This document shows, piece after piece, positions 12,601-27,600 of a stretch of 64,000 nucleotides of DNA; position 1 is the first letter of the stretch; the number at the start of each line of letters is the position of its first letter. The DNA lies in NCBI GenBank assembly GCA_022747635.1, contig JAKTNV010000014.1:11975610-12039609 (forward strand). Direction: 5' to 3'. The notes beneath the pieces were generated by a model. It was not told the origin of the DNA, ran no database searches, and worked only from the letters and a program-made list of their open reading frames with translations. The stretch comes from Hetaerina americana (taxonomy: Eukaryota > Arthropoda > Insecta > Odonata > Calopterygidae). The position numbers and the translations under genes were made by a program.

Positions 12601-15600
12601 ATCATTAAGTTACTATCTAATCAATTGATCAAATTATCAAGCAATCAATCACATAATTACATCAATTAAGGCACAAGTTGAGAGGTAGGTGCAAATACCT
12701 GGAGTGATTTGGAATAAATTATCAAGCTACTCAAATATTAACATCACTCAATAATATTCAATAAGGTCGAATACTATTGATCCCTCTCAATCTCTTTCAA
12801 CAATAAAATTTCTCCCTAGTTTAACAAAGTTATCCCTAACTTGACTTGCGACAATTCAAGATAGGATTTGAGTCATACCTGGAGGTAAGCAAAACCAAAA
12901 GTTATGTATTTCAAGTCAATAGAAGGTCTTCTACGGGATCCTGGGTTTGTGATAGAATCTTCAACACGCTTGGTGCTGTCTACCCGGGAACTATCAATCC
13001 TGTAATGAAATTGTGTGCAGTCATTCTGCTCATATGAAGGCCCAAAATATCAATGCAAATACTTTTTGAAAGTGTCACTCGTAAAGCAAGCAACTGAACA
13101 AAGAAATTGGGCTCTTCAAGTTTGAGCAGAGTGGGAATGTTGATTGCATCATGAATGACATTCTGGTAAAACAATGAAGCAGCTGAGCGTAGCACAAGTG
13201 AAATCAGCACTGAAGTAAGGTTCTTGCATACATGCCCTTGGTCTCAACCATGAATTAAAAGTTTACAATAGTTAACAAAATTAAGTATAGAGATTACACA
13301 ATATACAATAATGGTAAGTAATAAATACATAAATCATAATCCATATTTTGGGGATTTCCAAATCAAATAATTGATACTTACTAGATTTATTTAGTATTTA
13401 AATCCTAACATTTTTTTCATATTAACAAATGAGGCTAGGATAAGTTTGTTTTGTCAAATGGAACATAAGAGTGTTGAAATAATGCTTATTTAAATTACAG
13501 AGTTTTGATTAAGGTCCCTTTAAATGGATAATATTATTTGTGAATTTTATATTCTCTTATGCTATGGGTATTCAAATAATATGCCACATAAATACATTTT
13601 CTCCACATACCTGATTTTATATGTGACCATTGGAGGCAAACTTGAAGATGCATTATCTTTATCATCAATACCTAAAAAGCTAACAACAGCCCAGAGTCGA
13701 TTGGATTCAATTAAATTCATCCCTTCTGCAACAGCTTCATCCTCTGAATCAAATCCTTGAACTTTATCCAAATCAAAGCACTGAAAATATTATATCAGAC
13801 CATTTATAAAAACTGCTTCTTCAATAACAACATTAAATAACTATCATTATCAAAGAGGAATGATGCATAAAAAATCTGAGAATAATATTAGCTCATAAGA
13901 TTACAGAGTAATTACAAGTATATTTACGATATTAATTAAACATAAACATTGATTATTCACTTACTTCTACAAATTTGATGAGATCACTCAAGGCACCTTC
14001 TACAGAATCAAAAGCTTCTTCTTGGGATGTTATGTTATTGTTTTCCAGGTACCTGAATTTATGTGATTCATTCAAACACATCAATTGAGTGACTTATTTA
14101 GTTCAGTATTAAAAAAACTATCAAATAGTTCATTCAGCAGAACATAATAATGTATGAATTATGTATATACAGGGTGCGGCAACATAACTTCCTTTTTATT
14201 AAAGCAAAACCCCTTTAAAAAAGGAAGTTATGTTGCCACACCCTGTACAAGTAAATCAACATAATATATTTTAATAGAATATTATCCAAAAGCATTAAAT
14301 AATTTTCACTTTGGGCACCTTTTAACCATCTTTAAAATGTATACTAGCATCAATTCATCACAGATGTTGTGAAATTAATCATACCCATTAGAGGGAACAA
14401 AGGACTCCAATCTGGATAATATATCTTTTGATCTTATACTGATATTATTCTTTAGTGAAATTTCAAACATAGAAAATGATATCAAAAAACATTAAAAATA
14501 ATTACCAGTTTACTAAACTCTGAATATTAGTAAAACGACTAAATGAAGTTAAGTTTTCTTGTCCAAGGTTTCCCAAAATGTTGCCATCACTACTTTCAAG
14601 GTATTCCTGAAAGAAAAACATTATTAGTATGCATGAGTGCTAGAAGTAGTCATTGTCGTTGATAAAATATGGTATATTTAAGTTGTAAATTCAATTTTGT
14701 AATATCAAAATAACATTGAGATATTGCTTATTCAAGGAAATTATTGAATTCAGGGAGTGGGATGGGGAAGGACCAACAACCTAAACTTTTATCCTACTGC
14801 CGACCCAATGGCTAAAGGGTAACACCCTCTAAAATCAACATTAATTCAGAAGTTTAGTAATGTTGACGCCTAATCGTTGAAGTGTGTAGTTATAAGTTGT
14901 TATAAATAAGTGGGCACTACAAAGTGTTCTTCACTTACAAAATACATTTCTTATTTTTTACCACTGAAAAACCGAGCTGTATTTCACACCTATTTTTCAC
15001 AACATTTTGTTTTGAACTCATCTAATTCATTTTAAATTGGTATTTCCATTTCAATGTATCTATATGTCAATAGTATACCAATATTTTCTCATGGTAAGGG
15101 TTCTTACAAAATGCTCGTCTATCCTCCACGTGATGCAACCTTTGTATGCACTTACGTAAAGCTGGTTGCATACTATACATATAATAATCGCAAGTCACAT
15201 TTTTTCTTAAAAGGCAGTTTGTTTCAAGATGAGTTTTTTAGTCTTTGATCTGAAGATAACGATAATTTAAGTGCTAACTCAATTGTCGCCCCACCCTTCA
15301 AAACAAAATGGTGGTCATTCAGAATCAATTGGTCTGGAAGCCAGTAAACTATCTTTAATTTCTTCATATTACATGAATAAAATCACATAATGTATACGTG
15401 TTCATATACATATGTGTGTGACTATATACATACAAACAAATATATTTTAGAAAGTTTGTGGAGGAGGGGTGAAATTGGTGGGCTATACAGCAAGGTAAAA
15501 TCACTCTCAGGAAGTAAGAAAGGAAGATCTGAGCTAACAGTCAGAGATAAATTGGGTAAGATAATAGTTGATTTAGAAAAGAGCCAAGAGAGATGGAAAG

Positions 15601-18600
15601 AATATAAAGAAGAACTGATTGGCAAAAAACTTAGGCCAACAAGGTTAGACATAGTAAAAGAACATGAAGTAGAGGAATATAGCTTAGGTCCAGGCATATT
15701 CGACGATGAGATAGAAAGGGCATTAAGGGAGATGATACCGAATAGGGCCATGGGGGTTGGCAACATTCCTGCGGAACTACTGAAATGTTTAGGTAAAAGT
15801 GGGAGGAAGAGTCTTTATGGATTGATTCGAAATATCTATGAAGAAGGAATCTGGCTGGAAGACTTTGAGAGATCAGTGTTGGTTCCTATTCTGAAAAAAG
15901 TAAAGGCAACATCCTGTGAGATTTTAAGGACAATAAGTTTGATTTCCCACGTAGCTAAAGTTGTTCTCAGGATCAACTAGAGCAGGTAGAACCGTTTACG
16001 TATCTCAGAAGTGTTTTGGACCAACAGGGTCAAAGTAGTAGGGACGTAAGGAGAAGAATTGCACTAGGCGAAGCGGCTTTCACAAGGAGGAGGGAGTTGA
16101 TGAGAGGGACGTTGAGTAAGGATATTAAGAAAAGACTCATAAAAACTGTGATATGGAGCATAGTTATGTCCGGCGTGGAAACATGGTCACTGAAGCAGGA
16201 TGATAGAAGTAGATTGGAGGCTTTTGAAATGTGGGTGTGGAGGAGAATGGAAAAGGTGAAATGAACCGAAAGGAAAACAAATGAGGAAATAATAGGCATG
16301 GTGGGCAAGTAGAGGGGTTTTTTGGGAGAAATCCTAAGGAGGCAGGAAAAAAGGATGAAGGGCATATTGGTCGGCAGTGGGATGTTAAAGACAGTAATAT
16401 AGGGAAGAATGTTATGCAAATGAGGAAAGGGAAGGAACAGGATGGGGATGTTGGACAGGATGAAGAGAGGTAGGACATTTGTTTAGAGGAAAATCTTAAA
16501 TAAGAGATCTATGTGTAATCGTGGATAATTGAAAACAATTTACCCTAATAATGCTGAAAGACTCCTCATTATCTACTGCAGTTTGACGAAGGGTTGGAAG
16601 ATATTTTTCAAGAAATATTTCTGCATTCTTCATTAATGATGCTAGCGGCGCAAATGTGTCATTTACCAACTTCATAACACGATCAACAGGTTCCACAGCT
16701 GGTGCATAGAGTATTTTTCCCCTTTATCAACGATTTAAAAACAAAAAGATGAAAATTCAGATAAGAGCAGTTTTAAATCAAAATTTGATTTTGCAACAAT
16801 GTTTCACTGAAATTGGGCACATAGTAATGATAAATCATTTCACCTCACAAAAGGCTTGACCATATTCCAGAGATATCGTGTAACAACATCAGATTCTAAT
16901 TTCTTAAAAATTTCATTACATTCAGGTGTTGCTGTAGTGTCATTAATGTATAAAAAGCCTTCCTGTTGAGTACTGTCTTTTACCTGATCTCGAATTTCAT
17001 CAAACCTGTAAAGAAAAAAATGGGAAATATAGTGGTAGAAAAGTAGAAAAATAGCATGCATTTAACAGGTATATTCATTAATAATTATGAAAAAGATATT
17101 TTTATGAATAAATCAGGAATTTAATAGATGTCAAAGACAAGGTTCAACATAAATCATCTCTTCAGTAAGGGATCACTTCAAATGGTATTCATTTGTAATG
17201 GTTTTAAATATCACACAAAATTCATTTTCCTCAAAGATTCAAAGAAATTTTAGCAAGTAATGTTTTTATAATTGCATGAAAAAGTCTACCCTTGAGTCAA
17301 CAGCTTTGTAAAATATATGTAACCCTAGGGTAACATGGTAGTAATCATGAAAGCCCATTACATATTAGACTAAGAGTAGAATATCATATTCTGTATTGTT
17401 ATATATTGTTTTTGTGCATATATTTTGGCCATAAGATATATATAACCATTGCAGTCCATAAGTATTGGATATCACAAATGTACAACCTAGAAGTGATTTA
17501 ATGGTAGCCATGGAGATATTTTTAGTTAACATTAATTCATACAAAGAATGACATCAAGGCAAGGTATGACTACAGGTAACCTTTCAGATAGATACAGCAA
17601 TTATCTTAGAAATCATGAATATAAGACGGTGAAATATGACTTAAAGTTTCACATAGATACATGGATTGGTATTAGTGAAAGCACTTCCCTAACAACAGCA
17701 ATATTTGTCTATATCGTTTCCGCATCAAAGTTTTTGCATTTTGACCGATTATAAAATAAAAATTGAAGCTTACCGTGTGCTCTGACCTCCACCAGCCTTT
17801 AATTGGTCAATGAAATCAGTGGAATTCTTTCCACATAAATGCAATTGTAAGTAACGAAAAATAGCTTCAAAACCAGTAGTATCATTATCAGATCTTTCCT
17901 GCACTGAAACCACAATCGAGTCATATTCTTCCCCGATGCGCTTCACTTCACTGCAAATATAAAGGAATTTTATGAGCCAAAAGTTTTCCAAAAATAAAAA
18001 ATTGATATATTGTAATACATATATAGTTGAATAGGACTTGATGGGTGAATATATGAATTATAACTAATGATTAGAAAATGCATTGGCCATATATAGGTAA
18101 GAGAAATTTGAAACTTTCAAGGGATTTCATTTAGGAATATTTCAAGGAATTTCATTTCAACTTGAGGGTGAAAGCAGTGAAAATGATGGCCTGAGACTTA
18201 ATGCAAAAAATTGTCCATTGACAATGGAAAGAATAAGAGAACTGATAACTTCATGCATTAAGTGCATTTCTTTTGCTCAGTACAATATGAAATATTCATT
18301 AAGTTACAATGACAGAAATAATTATATTTAACATAATAAAACCATTTATATTTATATAGATTATATTTGATGCTCTTGTTCTTTTATTTTTGGACATGGC
18401 ATTATTACTTCCAGAAAATTTACCAATATTAGAACTTAAAAGCAATTGATATCTCAATAGCAAAGCATTGATATCTTAATTGCAGTTATCACTGGGAATT
18501 TTAAGATTTCTGCGATATTTTAGATAAATGTCTTCAAGTTTATAGCAACTATTTAACATAAGCACGTAAAAAAAGAATGCAGGCATATAAACCAAGTCCA

Positions 18601-21600
18601 TCACTGTCTTAATGCAGCTAAATAAGAGGCCAGTAGTATCACCACATGTGCATACCAGAAAATGACATAAAACAAGAGTACTTTGCATGGAAATTCCAAT
18701 CTAAAATATTTTTCTTTCTATGTAAAATCTTCATATGATCATCATCCTTTGCAGCATGGTGAATTTAAGCATCATTTAGCATGGTTGTGCTACAATGCCT
18801 TCACTACCTTACATTTTATAGGGTAAGTATTTCATGAAAGTCATTAACATTTCATTACATCTATATTAAATGAGTGTAATTTTTCACAGATATCATAACA
18901 TTTAATTATATCGTTTGCACATTTGCTGATTTTTACTACAAAAAATTCAATTTGATATGGTAAGGCAAACATTCAACACATTTAATGACAATTCACCTCA
19001 GAGCTAGTGCTAGTTATATTTTAATGCTGCAAGTATTTTAATACATGCTTGTAATAAATTTATCTTGGAAATAAAACTACATGGATATGATAAATTTGAA
19101 AACAGTGAATTTACACTGCTAGCATAACATATGTAACACATCCATAAGCAATTGCATAATGACAATTTAATAACAATTAGGCTTTCACTATTAACCAATA
19201 CTCACACTTTTCAACAGCCTCCTTAAAAAACTAAGACTGATTTCAAATAATCTGTACCAAAAAACAGATGTCCCTAGAGAAAATAGCCAGTGGCATACTC
19301 CACTTACTCAGCCATTAAATTATGATAACATAACTAAACCTTTTGGTTAATTAACATCTGTTTAATAGCCACTAGAAACTCACTAACATGTAAAACCTCT
19401 GAAACATCAAATTGAAAGACTGATAGGGGGAGCATCATTCTGCCTTTTTGATGAATAAAAGCACTTATTCCATGATTTTAACAGCTCTGAAGCCATCAAA
19501 TTAAAGCAATAGGGCATCCTGTGAGTAGAACAATATAATTCTCTGTGAAAATCAATGCCTATGTAACCATTAAGCCAACTGACTGCCCTGGAGACAATAA
19601 ACAATGCAGCCTAGTCTGTGACATGCACAGCAATATGCCTGTGACTCTGAAATTGATTTCCCATTGACTATTTGAGAAAAATGAAATGGACATTTTAAGT
19701 AGCCTATCCAGTTATTTTGCAGTGCTCTACTCATTGACTTAGCCAGTGACTTGAATAGTGAGAATTCAATTAAAATAAGACCCATATCATCAAATATATT
19801 CACACTCTTCTATATACTCTTGATTGACTTTATTTAAAAGAATCTATGTCAAATATCAGAAGCCAGCTATCTAGGCAGAGAAATACATAGCTAAATCAGT
19901 AGGTAGGTCAGTATAAACTCATTATCAAGCAAAAAATAGAAATACATTAAAAGGTTGATTGGGGACAAAGACATGAAGATTTACTGCAAAACTTATTGCC
20001 ATGAAAATCAACTATGCAAATGGCAGGCTCAGTTACAGCCATATATTGCAAAATTGGGGAGAAGGCATTATCTGTAATGCATTACTTGAGGAGCAAATTT
20101 TAACTTTTTCAATTTCACAAGTTTCTTTCATACACTGAGACACAGTCAGTGACTTTTGCTTTTAAGGATAAACAGTCCAAATCACTGACCACATCACTGG
20201 ATATTAAGTGTTCAGTAAAAATGTAAAACTTATTTCAAAGGCCAATCGGTTTTTATTAAATACTCAATTATTGAACATGAGAATTAATTTGGTGGCATTG
20301 AACAACTTTCATTCGTCGAAATAAAATCTCTGGACACCTAGTGACATACTTAGTGAGTGGAGCTAGCAATTACAGATATAGTGGTTTTATTTACTTGAAA
20401 AATCCTACTACAATAAAAAGCATCATCTGTCAAAATCCTAGAAGAGTTTTCAATGCAATGATGAAAATGTATAGGGACATACTTATTTGAAAAAGTGCTG
20501 CAATCAGATCTTTATATTAAGAATAAGAAAAGTATGAAGTTCATTTGGGTATTCAGCCCACATTTTTGAAAAAAATTTCAGCATTAAAAAAATAATTTTG
20601 AGTTTGTGAAAATTGGATTCTATATAGGACCCAATTATACTTTTAGAAGGAGCAAGATACCATAGGCCATATATACTTACAATTGTGTACAGTGTAAAAC
20701 TTGCCTAGTTATTAAGTCCATAATTGAAAACTTTTAATTAATATGATGTAATTTCTCTAAGTTTTCAATTTCCACTAGACACCAATTTATGAATCTTAAG
20801 GAAGAAATCAAAGGATAGGAAGTATTGATTTTATTTTTTTAATCATTACCTTTTGAAATATAGTTCTGTTCTGCCATGACAAACTTAGGTAGTCACTGTC
20901 TCAATTCACAGGGAGAGTCACAATCAGAGTCTAGGAAAGTCACAGTCAGAGTCACTTGGCAAGTCACTGGGTAGATCACTGGAAATAAAATGTCTATGTC
21001 ACCAGGAAAGCCTCCTCTTCATTTCCCTGGAAGAGTCACTGGCTATTTTCACCATAGCAGTCAGTCATCTCATTGATTTCATAGGCACTTGGTTTCAAAT
21101 TAAATTTCTTTACTCAACTCACTGAGTGCTCAGTGACTTTAATTTTATGGCTGCAGAGCTGTAAAAATCATCAAATAAATTATTTGAGCCATAATAATAT
21201 TGTAGAACTATGCTTCCCTAATCAACGAGGGTCGCTCAACCTAAGATGGGTGTTGTGCGCCCCCACTACCCAAGCTGCATGGCAGACAAAGTTTCCTAAG
21301 GTTTAATAATTCATAATTTTGTTTTTTCTCAATTTTTTTCAAATTAGTGGGCACAAATGTGGAAACAATAATAAAGTAGATCACTCTCAGAGCTACAGAT
21401 TACCTTTTAGGATGTTGAGCTACTCTAAAATATATTTTGATAGACACTCAGTATTTTATGGTTTCAGATTAAATGCCCCCCAAAACAGCTGTTGCACTGC
21501 AATCTCATGCTCATGGCAGAACACAAGTACAGCACATGCATTTTCTGAAATATCTCCAGAGCGATTACTTATTAGTGCTTAGAATTTAAATATGTACACT

Positions 21601-24600
21601 GATTTTTTCAATTATTTCTACTATGAATTTTAAAATAGAGCATAACAGTTCTTCTTGTATTGATTTTTCTTTTTTATTTAGAGCACTAGATAATTCAAAT
21701 TACTGTTTTAATTTTTCATCAAGCTTATCAAGAATTCCAGCAGTCTAAGAAAAATAGTGGGAGTGAGAGAAACCAAACACTCATTATGATCTAGTAAAAG
21801 AAGTTTTAATTTTGTATAAATCTTGATACAAAGGAAGTTTTTTGAGAGTATATTCCCATTTTTTTCAAATTTCTCTGTTTTGCTCATTATTATTAGTTAT
21901 GTAGGCTTCACATAATTGGGTAGTTATATGTATTAAATCTTCCAAGCATTACTGAGTCTATTGCATTGCACTCATCCTTCAGTATTTTCAAAGATTTCCC
22001 TTTGTATTTTACACTAATCATTTAATGAAAAACCAATTCTAAAAAAGAGGCACCAAGAGAAAATTAACATATTTTTGGTGCTACAAACTCACATAGAAAA
22101 AATCATGATTATTCAAAAGTTGCAGTTGAATTTTTTATGATATTTTTATTTCTATAGGATGGAGTTTAAAATAAATCTAAATTGGTAGAGGTCATTCTTT
22201 GCATTTAATTAATTTTTTTCTTGTAATAATATATTAGAATACTTTACTTTCAATTGAGAAAACTGCCTTGAGACATTCTCAGATGCTTAACAAGGGTTTC
22301 AATGGTTCACTACTAGCAGTAATGTGGTTTCTCAAAAGACAGTGGCCATCTCTAGCCTGAAGAAACCATCTGCTTAATATTTGTTAACATTGGCTACAAT
22401 GCTGTAACTTCATTCAGACCAGTTGTCTTTCTGTTCCCTTCAAGCTGTGCCAGATTCCCCAACAGCAGATTAATTAAGGCAAATCATCTCCATACGCCAA
22501 CGCTAAAAGCACCAAGCCCTTTTGGGACTGACATCATAATGCTCTTTAGCTGATTCATCATTAGTTCTGCAGAAACTTGCGGCTTGATTTATCATTTAAC
22601 CTTTGCTCCATTCCCCCTTACTTCCATCCTCGTCTCATCTCTACAGACTCCATCAAAATGCGTGCTGGCAGCTCCATTTGATCTACACAAGTCCTATGTC
22701 TAAGTCTCTGCATCATACTGACTGGTGGAACTAGGGAAATTGCACGTCTTAAGTATGAGAACGTGTATTCCTTTCACTATAGGACTAGAAATTCCACTTC
22801 ACCCAACAAGAGGTGTTTTGAAAGGAAAATATAGGGATTGTTTAATGAATTTCAAAGTTTTATTTGACAGCGAGTTTACAGTGACCTACCCGATGAGTTT
22901 AGCTATTTTGTAAATATAACTCACTTGCTAATTCACTTGATATTTCACAGGCTATTATCATCTAGGGTTCCTCAAAGTGCAATCATTAAATATAAATGCC
23001 AAGAGTTATTTATGGCAATTAATCAAATAAAGGAATTGAAATATGTAGATATTTTAATGGAAGGTGCATTGGTCCACACAAAAGAAAAATAAGATACTCA
23101 TAATTAAGTTGCATCAGAGAGTTTGAACATACTAAATCTTTTACAATGATGCCCTTTAGTTATGATCATCTCTCAAATATATGGGTGCAAACAAATATTT
23201 TTCATCCTCCCTTGTATTTTTGAATTTGAAATGAGAACAAAAACATTAATTAAACTGTGTTCAAAATATTTGGCTCAGAGTCAATAGTTTCGCATTCCAA
23301 CAAATTTAATGAAGGATAATTTACAAGCTTAGGCAAGGACATAATTAAAAATTCAGAGGAAGATATTTCCCCAGCCTCTCCAACAGAACATCTTATTTCT
23401 TGCAAAAATGTGTATTTTTTTTGTGTGTGCAAATTCAGTAATCTATAAATATACATAAACATCAGAGCCTGTAATACTACGAACCATGCAAAGATTACAT
23501 GTAGATAGAGAAAAAAAGCAATCTAAGATTTTCAGGCAAGCTAGAAATGATATAGTGTTTATTAAATGCTGTGCAATTTTTAATTTCATTTTAATGCTGT
23601 GATAATTTATTTAATTGTATTATAAAAGACAATTAAAGCTTTCTACTAAATTTATCATGAGTATTCTTGTTCATTGAGGTATTATGTAATTCCTTACTTC
23701 AAATAGTCCTGGTAGGCTTTGAGACTATTCATTCGCTGAATAATCCTTCTTGATAAGCTTACCATCTCACTCCACTCATTCCAGTTCAGGGAACGGCCCA
23801 AGTTATGTCTCAGGTACTGCGACATCTGTACAGTGAATATTATTTCAGTGAATACAATGGTATGGAAAAAGCAATAAATCTTTAGGCCTAATCTACATCT
23901 ACTCAGACAATATTAGCATGAAGTCAGGAGAAAATAGTGATCAAATAACATATACGAGGGCAATTCGAAAAGTAAGGTCTCCTGTTTTTTTCATAAAAAA
24001 TCAAATTTATTCTCAACTTTGCGTAAATCGTTGGAAAGGCTGAGCATTTAACTATTTTTCTAAATAGTTGCCTAGACAATCAATCACTTTTTTCATCCTT
24101 ATAACCAGCTTTTTAATACCGGCATCGTACTTTTCTCCCGCCACGTCACGAAACCAACTGATGACTGCTTCTTGCACTTCCTCGTCTGACTTGAATTTCT
24201 GTCCACCAAGGTGTTTTTTGAGAGCGGGAAACAAGTGATAGTCGCTGAAGGCTATGTCCGGGCTGTAAAAAGGGAGGTCGATGATATCCCAGTGGAATTC
24301 ATTGAGTAGGGTGGTCGTTTGATGTAACACATGTGGACGTACATTGTCATGATGCAAACACATTCCTTTGATGAGACACCTTGTTGTAACCAAGGAACTC
24401 CGACACAATATTCTACACGGAGAAGTAGCCACTCTCTTCATCAAGGTCTTCCTTTATCTCATGAAGGGTAATTCTCCGGTTATTGCGCACCATCTCGTCA
24501 ATTGGAGCCACTGTTGATTCCGGCAAACTCGACCACTGCTCATCGCGGACGTTTTCCCGGCCATCAAAACACTCCCTGCACCACTTCTGCACGTTTTTGA

Positions 24601-27600
24601 TAGCCATACACTTCTTACCGTACACTTCCACTAAATGGCGATGAATTTATATCGGAGGAACAGTCGTCAGTTGGCTTCGCAACGCGGCGGGAGAAAGGTA
24701 CGATGCTGGTATTAAAAAGCTGCTTACAAGGATGCAAAAAGTGATTGATCGTAAAGACGACTATGTAGAAAAATAGCTAAATGCTCAACCTTTCTAACGA
24801 TGTACACAAAGTTGAGATAAATTTGATTTTTCATAAAAAAAAAATAGGAGACCTTACTTTTTGAATCGCCCTCATATTTACTCACCAACACTCAAGGAAT
24901 CGACTCATATTGATTTTGATAAGTCATGATAGAGACTATCTCTTATTGATACTTATTGAGCTCTATGGTTCATAACAATTATACATGTATGGTAGAGTGC
25001 CCAATTGTATTTGCCATGTATCCCTAAGTTGTAGTTTTCAGAAACTAAAGAAGTTGGATATTTTACCAGTGGTGTCCAGATGGCATCAACTGGACTTGAA
25101 TCTAGGTTCTTTTGACCAATAGATGAATGCTCTAACCTTTTGACATATATGATAATCAAATATTATTATTAAAGGGAATTCCACTTTAATTTTAAGGAAT
25201 GGCAGCGTACAATAGTTTTAATCTTAAGCATCATAGGCAGGATTCCCAAAGGCAAAATAACATATATATTTGTACCAGGCATCTTCCTTTCAATCTTTAA
25301 CACTTCTCAATTCAATATATCCAGAGTTAGTTCATATTGGGGACCCATCAATCCATGGAAGACAGAGGATGGGAGCGGTAGGTTTCCCTTTCACGTGATT
25401 CCTTAAGAGTAGATGGCAAACTCTGACACAGATAAACAACATGGAACCTTCTGTTATCATTATTATTTTGTTAAGCCAACCTTAGTCCATGATACTGCAG
25501 AGGTAAACAACATTTTAAACTTAGGCATGCTCATAGTCTCCTCTGCTTCTCACCTCTGAGTCTCATATTAATTAATAATGCACATCCCAGATGTACAACT
25601 AAATTCAATCAAACCATGAAGTAAAAATGTTCTTCAGAATGAACACAACAGGTTTTCTGCACTTAATTATAGATTGAACGCATTCATCACATGCAAAATT
25701 GATTTTATTACCATGTTTAAAAATTGAATGATCCTCCAAGAAATCTTGAAATACATAAATATAATTCCTTATCAGTGGGTTGAATTTTTCAAGGAATGTA
25801 TCAACAATTTAATCATGATAAAAATTACAATGATAACTCATTTAATAATAAATCACTTAAAAAAATACTTATTAAGAAACCAATCCCTCCCATATAGCAA
25901 AGGGATAGGTAATCCCTATTGTGATTGACATGGCTTCTCAGCAGAGACATTACACCCAATTTAAATATTAGTTGGTACATCTCCCCAGTAGCTGGAGCAA
26001 TAAACTACTGGCCAGAGGGCCCTGGTTTCTAATCTGGGTGATGCCTTAATAGCTCTTACCCATCCACCCTCCAGTCTCAGTCAAACTATTTGATTTTTTT
26101 AAGAACCACATCCTCCTGGGAAACCATTTGGCAGCATTGGGCAAGGAACTTCTCCCCCTGCTCTGATGTGCAAATTGCACATACTACAAGATTCAATATG
26201 ACCACCTACATATCTCTGATACGAGTATATCATCAACGTAAAATATCATACCAATAAAACAACTTAGATTGATTACTGAGATTAAAAATAACAAAAACAT
26301 ATCTACATTACATATATGTTATACAGGTTTTACCTGTAATTTTGTAGTTAATGACATTTGCATCTCCAACAGAATCATCCATGGCATCATTATCGAGACT
26401 GATATGACAAAAATATCTTGAATTCTACATGAAAGGATCTGCTACTCAGAGTTTGTGGTGCATTCATGTGCATGGATGACTGTACCAGGGAAAGTTTCAT
26501 CCCCAAGCTGAATGAACACAACACAGCAATTTTCACATTTACAACTAATTAATTACTAATGAGAAAATGTGAAAAGTATGTCAGAAAGAGTATGGAATAC
26601 ATTTATCAGGGCCAGTGCTAGGTATTTGGACACAATTAGCATAATCACTTTTTGATTCCCTTATGGTCTTAATGATGAATACTATGCATTAGATTCCAAT
26701 TTGCCATCTTGAGTGGATTCCCTTCATTGCCTAAGCTAGTGACCAGCCGTGTATATATTCTACTTAAATTCGGATCAATTTTCAAACATAGCTTTCACAA
26801 AACTCCCATGAAGCATGTCCCAATTACCTGATTAAGTACAGGAGTACTATCAAGCTCACTTATAATTTCCTTAATAATATCATTGAGTCTTTCTTCATTC
26901 ATACTGCAGAGCTCCGTCAATGCTTTTTCTGTTTCATTGTAAGTAACAGAAGACAGTATACCAATTAAGTAGTTTGGATCACATAAGTACTTCTTTGGCT
27001 CAGATGACATAAGATCTTCCTGAAATGAGTTTGAAAAATCACAATGAGAAGAGAACGTACTGAAATTAATTTTTTAGATCAAAATATGGTTAATCTACCA
27101 TTAATCAGTTTTCAAAATATAAAATAAATATGGAGAGAAGATAAAAATACGAGCTGATGAAAGTGAAAAACACTAAAATCTAATAAAAATTTATTAATAA
27201 AACTGTGTTCCATATCACAACCATTTGAGGCAAGCAACTTTTGTGATTGGGTGAGAGCAGTGCAGGGATGTCAATGGTTAAGAGAGACGGGGTGTAATAG
27301 GTTTGAGATCTAGTAAGATGAAATATAAATAGAGAAATTAATGGAGGGAAATTTAATTGGGGTAACAAACAACAGAAAAGTATTGAGTGAACCAAAATAA
27401 ATTCACATGAGACAGGAAGAAAATATAAGACCACATTCTATAAATAATTAGACCAACAAGTTTAAGCATTAGGAGGATGATAATGATGAGGATAGCTTAC
27501 TGTCCAGGCAAACTAGATTGCAAGATAGAAAATGCATTTAATAAAAATAAATCAAACAGGGCTGAGAGGATAGATAACATCCCTGGAGCAAGCTTTAGGA

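Larger units (their letters stand above)
23826..26827. other. ABCA intron 6; contains a mariner and a SINE
   Basis: Holds the rearranged mariner at 23955-24874 and a decayed SINE-A at about 25985-26210. The remainder is AT-rich and unrecognised. Confidence 0.65.
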
